Shown in pieces: positions 7,852 to 10,695 of a DNA stretch of 10,695 nt. The stretch lies in contig JALLAZ010001022.1 of the NCBI GenBank assembly GCA_036939755.1, positions 1-10,695 of the forward strand. The letters are read 5' to 3'. Within the stretch, counting starts at the first letter, position 1. Every line of letters starts with the position of its first letter. A program made the position numbers and the translations under genes. Source of the stretch: Stephanodiscus triporus. Taxonomy: Eukaryota > Bacillariophyta > Thalassiosirophyceae > Thalassiosirales > Thalassiosiraceae. The notes under the pieces are model-generated. The model was not told the origin of the DNA. It made no database searches and was given only the letters and a program-made list of their open reading frames with translations.

Positions 7852-8472
7852 ATGCGCCGCGACAAGACTATAGGATTCATCCTCTCGTTGTCGATCGCCG
7901 CCATATTTCCTCCGTCGGATCGTCGTCGCCTTTGTTGTTGCCGCGCCTTCGCGCCGCACCGCCGCGTCGTCGATAGTCGTCGTCCGTGGTCGTCGGATGC
8001 CCCCTTGCCGCGATGGCATGGTCCCCGTCGTCGTCATCGTCGCGTGATCGTCGCGTCGTTGGGGGGGGCGAGAGACGACGACGTCGACGACGACGACGAC
8101 CGACCCCTCCGCGGCGACGTAGCGGAACGCAACGTCCCGTCGACGACGGCGCGGATCACGCTCGTCGTCTTCAAGCTCTTCTCATACTGCATCCAATTCC
8201 TCGGAGGGTTCTTCTTCCTGGGATTGTTGCTCAACCTGTCGGGATTCGGGTACGAGTTCGATGCTGATCGTGGACTCGTGATCGACAGGATCGACAACAT
8301 AAGGAACGAGGTCCAGTTCGAGAGGGAGATCGAACGGGAGGGGAGGCGGGGGGGGAGAGGGGATGCGATGACGATGATGGGCGGTGGCGGTGGCGGAGTA
8401 TCGGTCATCGGTTCGAGGTACATCGTCGCCCCCACCGACGTTCCGACGAACGACGTCGATTCCGGCCGATGA
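7852..8472 (+). CDS. Plastid-targeted single-pass membrane protein, unknown function
   Basis: 206 residues. The N-terminus has a hydrophobic segment (TIGFILSLSIAAIF, residues 6-19) followed by CCCRAFAPHRR (28-38), matching the A|FAP plastid-import junction, then an Arg/Ser-rich stretch like a transit peptide (36-66). PSDRRR between the hydrophobic core and the junction is unusual, so the targeting call is less certain than for the 8916-9539 gene. After an Asp-rich acidic stretch (75-83) comes one strong hydrophobic helix at about 103-129 (KLFSYCIQFLGGFFFLGLLL), then NLSGFGYEFDADRGLVIDRI and a charged helix RNEVQFEREIERE. The C-terminus holds a Gly run (177-182). The order, transmembrane span then GFGYEFD and a short amphipathic charged helix, looks conserved rather than random and suggests a thylakoid or envelope membrane anchor facing a soluble partner. 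I do not recognise the family. A TATA-like element lies about 70 bases upstream. Confidence 0.7.
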   Translation: MRRDKTIGFILSLSIAAIFPPSDRRRLCCCRAFAPHRRVVDSRRPWSSDAPLPRWHGPRRRHRRVIVASLGGARDDDVDDDDDRPLRGDVAERNVPSTTARITLVVFKLFSYCIQFLGGFFFLGLLLNLSGFGYEFDADRGLVIDRIDNIRNEVQFEREIEREGRRGGRGDAMTMMGGGGGGVSVIGSRYIVAPTDVPTNDVDSGR

Positions 8473-8915
8473 CATACGTCAATTTTCAGAGAAATATAAT
8501 AATATAGCATTAGACGATACAATAGGATAGTAATTATTTTTGGGTGAATGCGTCAAATCGTCCAAAATCTACACTGCCCGCGACGTTTACTCGACACAGA
8601 CCAGTGCCGCGGCAAATGGAGCAGCAGCTCGACCTCTCGATTTTAATTGATGTATTATTAAAATCGATTAACATCATCCGAAAGGAAAAGGCATCCCTCG
8701 TCCCTCGCACCCCATTTCGGCCAAAAATGATGACTCCCACACAACCCATCGAGACCTTCTCCTGTTATGTTTAATTTTTTTTCGCTAATTTTCTCTGTTA
8801 CGATGCCCCACCAACATCAAATCGATGGGATCATCCCCCAACTCACGAATACCCTTCTAGCCCCGCGTCGCCACGCACCCCCCTCCTTGCCGCGAGGATC
8901 AACACCTGCCCCATG
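8473..8915. other. Spacer between two plastid-protein gene ends, with a strong hairpin
   Basis: No convincing gene. Short open frames on both strands (8544-8774 plus, 8534-8749 minus) overlap each other and show no domain. The main structure is an 11-base inverted repeat, TCGATTTTAAT (8637-8647) and ATTAAAATCGA (8657-8667), with a 9-base loop. The region lies between convergent gene ends and presumably contains both 3' untranslated regions. Confidence 0.6.
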
Positions 8916-9539
8916 TCACAAGTTCCCCAAGTAGCCGCTCGCGGCTCCGGTGCTCGTGCCCGCGACCATCCTCTTCTTCGTTCCGCCCCCGAGGCCGTAC
9001 GACGACGGCGGCGGCGGCGACGACGACTCGAAGCTCGGCGCGAACTCCGGCGACACCCTCGGCTGGACGTACATCCCCGACGCGGGGACGTACGTACGCC
9101 TCCCGCCGGGGCCGTCGTCGTCGTCGGTCGCGGTCGTACCGACCTCGCCGACCCTGCCCGCCAGTCCGCGACGGTCGAACGGGGCGTAGCTGTCCCGTCC
9201 CTCGCGCACGTTCTCGCCGGAGACCTGCGCGCGTCCCGCGGACGACCCCGAGCCGTGAGTCTCGAAGATGCCGGGGGCGAGCTTGGCGCGGGCGCGGCGC
9301 ACGTCCTCGCCGGAGACCTGCGCGCGTCCCGCGGACGACCTGGAGCCGTGCGTCTCGAAGATGCCGGGGGCGAACTTGGCGCGGGCCTGACGCACGTCCT
9401 CGCCGGAGACGGCGGATCGGAGGGGGGGGGCGGGGGGGGCGCGCCCGACGGCGGCGATGCCCCCTCGAGGGGGGGACGGGGCGAATGCCGAGGCAGAGGA
9501 GATGAATGCGGCGGCGATGGTCAGGGATGGGAGCTTCAT
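8916..9539 (-). CDS. Plastid-targeted repeat protein with three GEDVR-type units, unknown function
   Basis: 207 residues from the ATG at 9537-9539. That start opens a textbook diatom plastid presequence: MKLPSLTIAAAFISSASA then FAPSPPRGG, i.e. S-A-S-A|F-A-P with cleavage between 18 and 19. Downstream are three repeat units starting at residues 45, 76 and 107: SGEDVRQARAKFAPGIFE, SGEDVRRARAKLAPGIFE and SGENVREGRDSYAPFDRR. Units 1 and 2 are 31 residues each and nearly identical, sharing the linker SSAGRAQV. A degenerate unit may follow near 163-178 (VSPEFAP). The tail has DDDD, Pro/Ser-rich sequence, SSYGLGGGTKK and ends GYLGNL. The GEDVR motif and Y-G-L-G also occur in the gene at 6616-7476, so the two are probably paralogues. 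The sequence looks disordered, and no enzyme motif is visible. A multivalent binding or scaffold role in the plastid is possible but unproven. Confidence 0.75.
   Translation of the reverse strand: MKLPSLTIAAAFISSASAFAPSPPRGGIAAVGRAPPAPPLRSAVSGEDVRQARAKFAPGIFETHGSRSSAGRAQVSGEDVRRARAKLAPGIFETHGSGSSAGRAQVSGENVREGRDSYAPFDRRGLAGRVGEVGTTATDDDDGPGGRRTYVPASGMYVQPRVSPEFAPSFESSSPPPPSSYGLGGGTKKRMVAGTSTGAASGYLGNL
9214..9410 (-). repeat. 93-base tandem repeat inside the plastid repeat-protein gene
   Basis: Two full 93-base units (9214-9306 and 9307-9399), with the start of a third from 9400 that diverges after roughly a dozen bases. By eye the two full units differ at 7 of 93 positions. The period is 31 codons, so copy changes keep the reading frame. 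Confidence 0.9.
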
Positions 9540-9563
9540 GGTGGTATGTAGAGATGGGGCGTC

Positions 9564-9597
9564 GGGAGGGAGGGCCGGGAGGGAGGGATAGGGAGGG
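9564..9597 (+). promoter_or_regulatory. G-quadruplex-type tract upstream of the repeat-protein gene
   Basis: Eight GGG runs in 34 bases, separated mostly by single A (then CC and ATA), on the plus strand. This satisfies the G3+N1-7 quadruplex pattern twice over. It begins 24 bases before the minus-strand start codon (9539), so the transcript leader of that gene would be C/T-rich (CCCTCCC) and the G-run strand would be the template. The G/A-rich strand bias continues to about 9660. No function can be shown from sequence alone. Confidence 0.6.
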
Positions 9598-9770
9598 ATG
9601 AGGGTGGAATAGGGGAGGATGGGCAAGGAAGGAGGAAGGAATGAGGAACGCCGGGCAAGAAAAGAAAATCGCGGTCACGGCGCGTTATTTTAGCGTTTCA
9701 CATTCACTAGGTAGATAGGTACGTACTAGAAGATACGTGTATGGTACTGTACGTTTGACCTCAATTTACC

Positions 9771-9830
9771 ACCCCCAAATAGGGGGTCCAGCACAAGTCT
9801 ACCCGCCAAATAGTTTTTTTGGCGGGAGAC
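9771..9830. repeat. Two adjacent hairpins
   Basis: Hairpin A: ACCCCC (9771-9776) pairs with GGGGGT (9782-9787), loop AAATA. Hairpin B: GTCT-A-CCCGCCAAA (9797-9810) pairs with TTTGGCGGG-AGAC (9818-9830), a 13-pair stem with a one-base bulge and a 7-base loop. Both contain CCAAATAG at the loop side. Confidence 0.8.
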
Positions 9831-9966
9831 CTACTCAAAAAACTGAACAAAGAGAGGCCCTTTTTTTGACAAAATGAGAATCGCCCCCCCCATCGTCGCG
9901 ATTTTACAATTGATCTCCAGCAGAATAGTACATGCACTGACGGTCGCCATTTTGTTGTTTTTTTTG

Positions 9967-9987
9967 TAGCGCCGTGCTCCGGCGCTA
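9967..9987. repeat. Short GC-rich hairpin
   Basis: TAGCGCC (9967-9973) pairs perfectly with GGCGCTA (9981-9987) around the 7-base loop GTGCTCC. It sits just after an unbroken T run. Confidence 0.75.
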
Positions 9988-10018
9988 TAACATGGTTAAT
10001 TGTCGCGTATTTTTCGTA

Positions 10019-10085
10019 GAATCCCCCTTCGACGTGCCAATCCGCGCCGTTAATGATGCGGAATGGCACCGCAAAGGGGGGGAAT
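10019..10085. repeat. Imperfect long inverted repeat
   Basis: Core arms GTGCCAATCCGC (10034-10045) and GCGGAATGGCAC (10058-10069) pair with one mismatch around a 12-base loop. The flanks extend the symmetry imperfectly (AATCCCCCTT on the left, AAGGGGGGGAAT on the right). A further 7-base inverted repeat follows: TGCGTGG (10085-10091) and CCACGCA (10114-10120). It could be a relic of a small inverted-repeat element, but no target-site duplication is evident. Confidence 0.7.
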
Positions 10086-10406
10086 GCGTGGGAACGATTC
10101 GTCCGAACATGCGCCACGCACGGGGGATGATATCGATGCTCCCCCATGCGCACTCCAGCCACGCAGCGAGGCGCGGAGGAGAGCATGATGACGAGCGACG
10201 ACCAACGACTGACGAAGGACGACGAGCGCCGCCCCCATCAATTTACAAACAACAATCAACCTTTAATGTCGGCGAGGGGGTTGCGCAGGCGGTGGTGGTG
10301 GCAGAAGGGGGGATGACACAACGACTGATGACTGACGACTGACGACGGACAACACACCAATCAAAAAGTAGACGAGCAAGGAGGGGATCGGTTTGACGAC
10401 GACAAT

Positions 10407-10618
10407 GGCCCCCTTACTACTTAACAATCAAATCACGATGGGAGGGATGAAGGCAACAAAGACGATGGCAGCGACGACGACAAGACAATGAGCGAGCGAC
10501 CGCAAGGCCGCTCAACGAGGGGAGCGGAGGGGGCGGATAGCGCAACGACGATGCACATCATACAGCGGCAAGGGGCAAGGGCCCCCTTACACTCAACAAT
10601 CAAAGAATTATGGGAGGG
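10407..10618 (+). repeat. Imperfect direct repeat, two copies 173 bases apart
   Basis: Copy 1 starts at 10407 and copy 2 at 10580. Both begin GGCCCCCTTAC and continue with similar AACAATCAAA and ATGGGAGGGA segments over about 40 bases. The intervening sequence is low complexity. This may be part of a degenerate satellite that continues beyond the window. Confidence 0.6.
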
Positions 10619-10695
10619 ACAAATACAGACGAGGAAGACAAAGACCAAGACGATAGAGGCAAGAAAGGCAGGGTGGAGAGAATGAGGGGGAGGAA

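Larger units (their letters stand above)
9540..10695. other. Right-hand non-coding region with hairpins and low-complexity repeats
   Basis: I see no convincing gene in these 1,156 bases. Overlapping open frames at 9761-10186 (minus) and 9974-10342 (plus) conflict with each other and run through inverted repeats. The first part is the G/A-rich leader of the 8916-9539 gene. From 9771 to 10120 several hairpins are clustered. From about 10186 the sequence becomes low complexity with many GAC/CGA/TGAC units, for example short GACTGAC-like repeats at 10320-10350. An imperfect direct repeat starting GGCCCCCTTAC occurs at 10407 and 10580 (173-base spacing). Confidence 0.55.

Noticed and set aside
8034..8522. 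Minus-strand open frame of 162 codons opposite the membrane-protein gene
   Set aside because: It is antisense to a gene with a presequence and a clear transmembrane segment, and it shows no domain of its own.
8637..8667. Hairpin considered as a bacterial-type intrinsic terminator
   Set aside because: Introns and plastid presequences show this is eukaryotic nuclear DNA; the stem is AT-rich with no following T run.
8544..8774. 76-codon plus-strand open frame
   Set aside because: No recognisable domain, runs through the 8637-8667 palindrome, and an opposite-strand frame of similar length exists.
9214..9410. Direct repeats considered as a CRISPR-like array
   Set aside because: The units are adjacent, have no spacers, keep the reading frame and encode protein repeats in a eukaryotic gene.
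8899..9678. 259-codon minus-strand frame and 212-codon plus-strand frame over the repeat gene
   Set aside because: They are Arg/Pro/Gly-rich products of high GC content; the frame at 8916-9539 has the SASAFAP presequence and protein-level repeats.
9967..9987. GC-rich hairpin considered as part of a tRNA
   Set aside because: There is no acceptor stem, T-loop or anticodon arm arrangement around it.
9761..10342. Overlapping open frames of 141 codons (minus) and 122 codons (plus)
   Set aside because: They conflict with each other, cross several inverted repeats and low-complexity sequence, and have no domain.

Overview
This window looks like nuclear DNA of a stramenopile alga, most probably a centric diatom (Thalassiosirales-like). 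The evidence is short GT-AG introns of 65-86 bases, three proteins starting with a signal peptide followed by the diatom-type plastid-targeting junction (A|FAP or A|FVP), GC-rich genes full of CGA/TCG microsatellites, and a coiled-coil IQ protein resembling flagellar dynein regulatory complex subunits, which would fit a lineage with flagellate gametes. The taxon is inferred; no rRNA or other marker is present.

Layout. Bases 1-417 are non-coding and hold short palindromes. Bases 418-4551 (+) are a five-exon gene for a P1B-2-type heavy-metal ATPase (Zn/Cd/Pb exporter family). It has a long Cys/His-rich N-terminus, a plant-HMA-like CCASE metal site and every catalytic P-type motif. One in-frame TAA at 3118-3120 interrupts the frame where relatives typically carry Glu. 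Bases 4552-5327 are AT-richer and without a gene. Bases 5328-6440 (+) encode the coiled-coil/IQ protein. It converges on a minus-strand gene (6616-7476) for a plastid-targeted, Ser/Gly-rich protein, which is divergent from a plus-strand gene (7852-8472) for a plastid-targeted single-span membrane protein of unknown function. After a 443-base spacer comes a second minus-strand plastid-targeted repeat protein (8916-9539), preceded by a very G-rich tract. Bases 9540-10695 have no convincing gene and contain a group of hairpins and low-complexity GAC-type repeats.

How the genes relate. The ATPase and the IQ protein are functionally separate from the rest. The most original signal is that the two minus-strand plastid proteins (6616-7476 and 8916-9539) share a short motif, G-E-D-V-R-x-x-R-x-x-(F/Y/L)-A-P, present in five clear copies in total, and both end near a Y-G-L-G motif. 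They look like divergent paralogues of an undescribed, largely disordered, multivalent plastid protein family. One of them carries a recent 93-base (31-residue) tandem duplication. A scaffold or linker role in the plastid is conceivable but is inference only. Exon boundaries and coding calls were made by eye from splice consensus and family knowledge.
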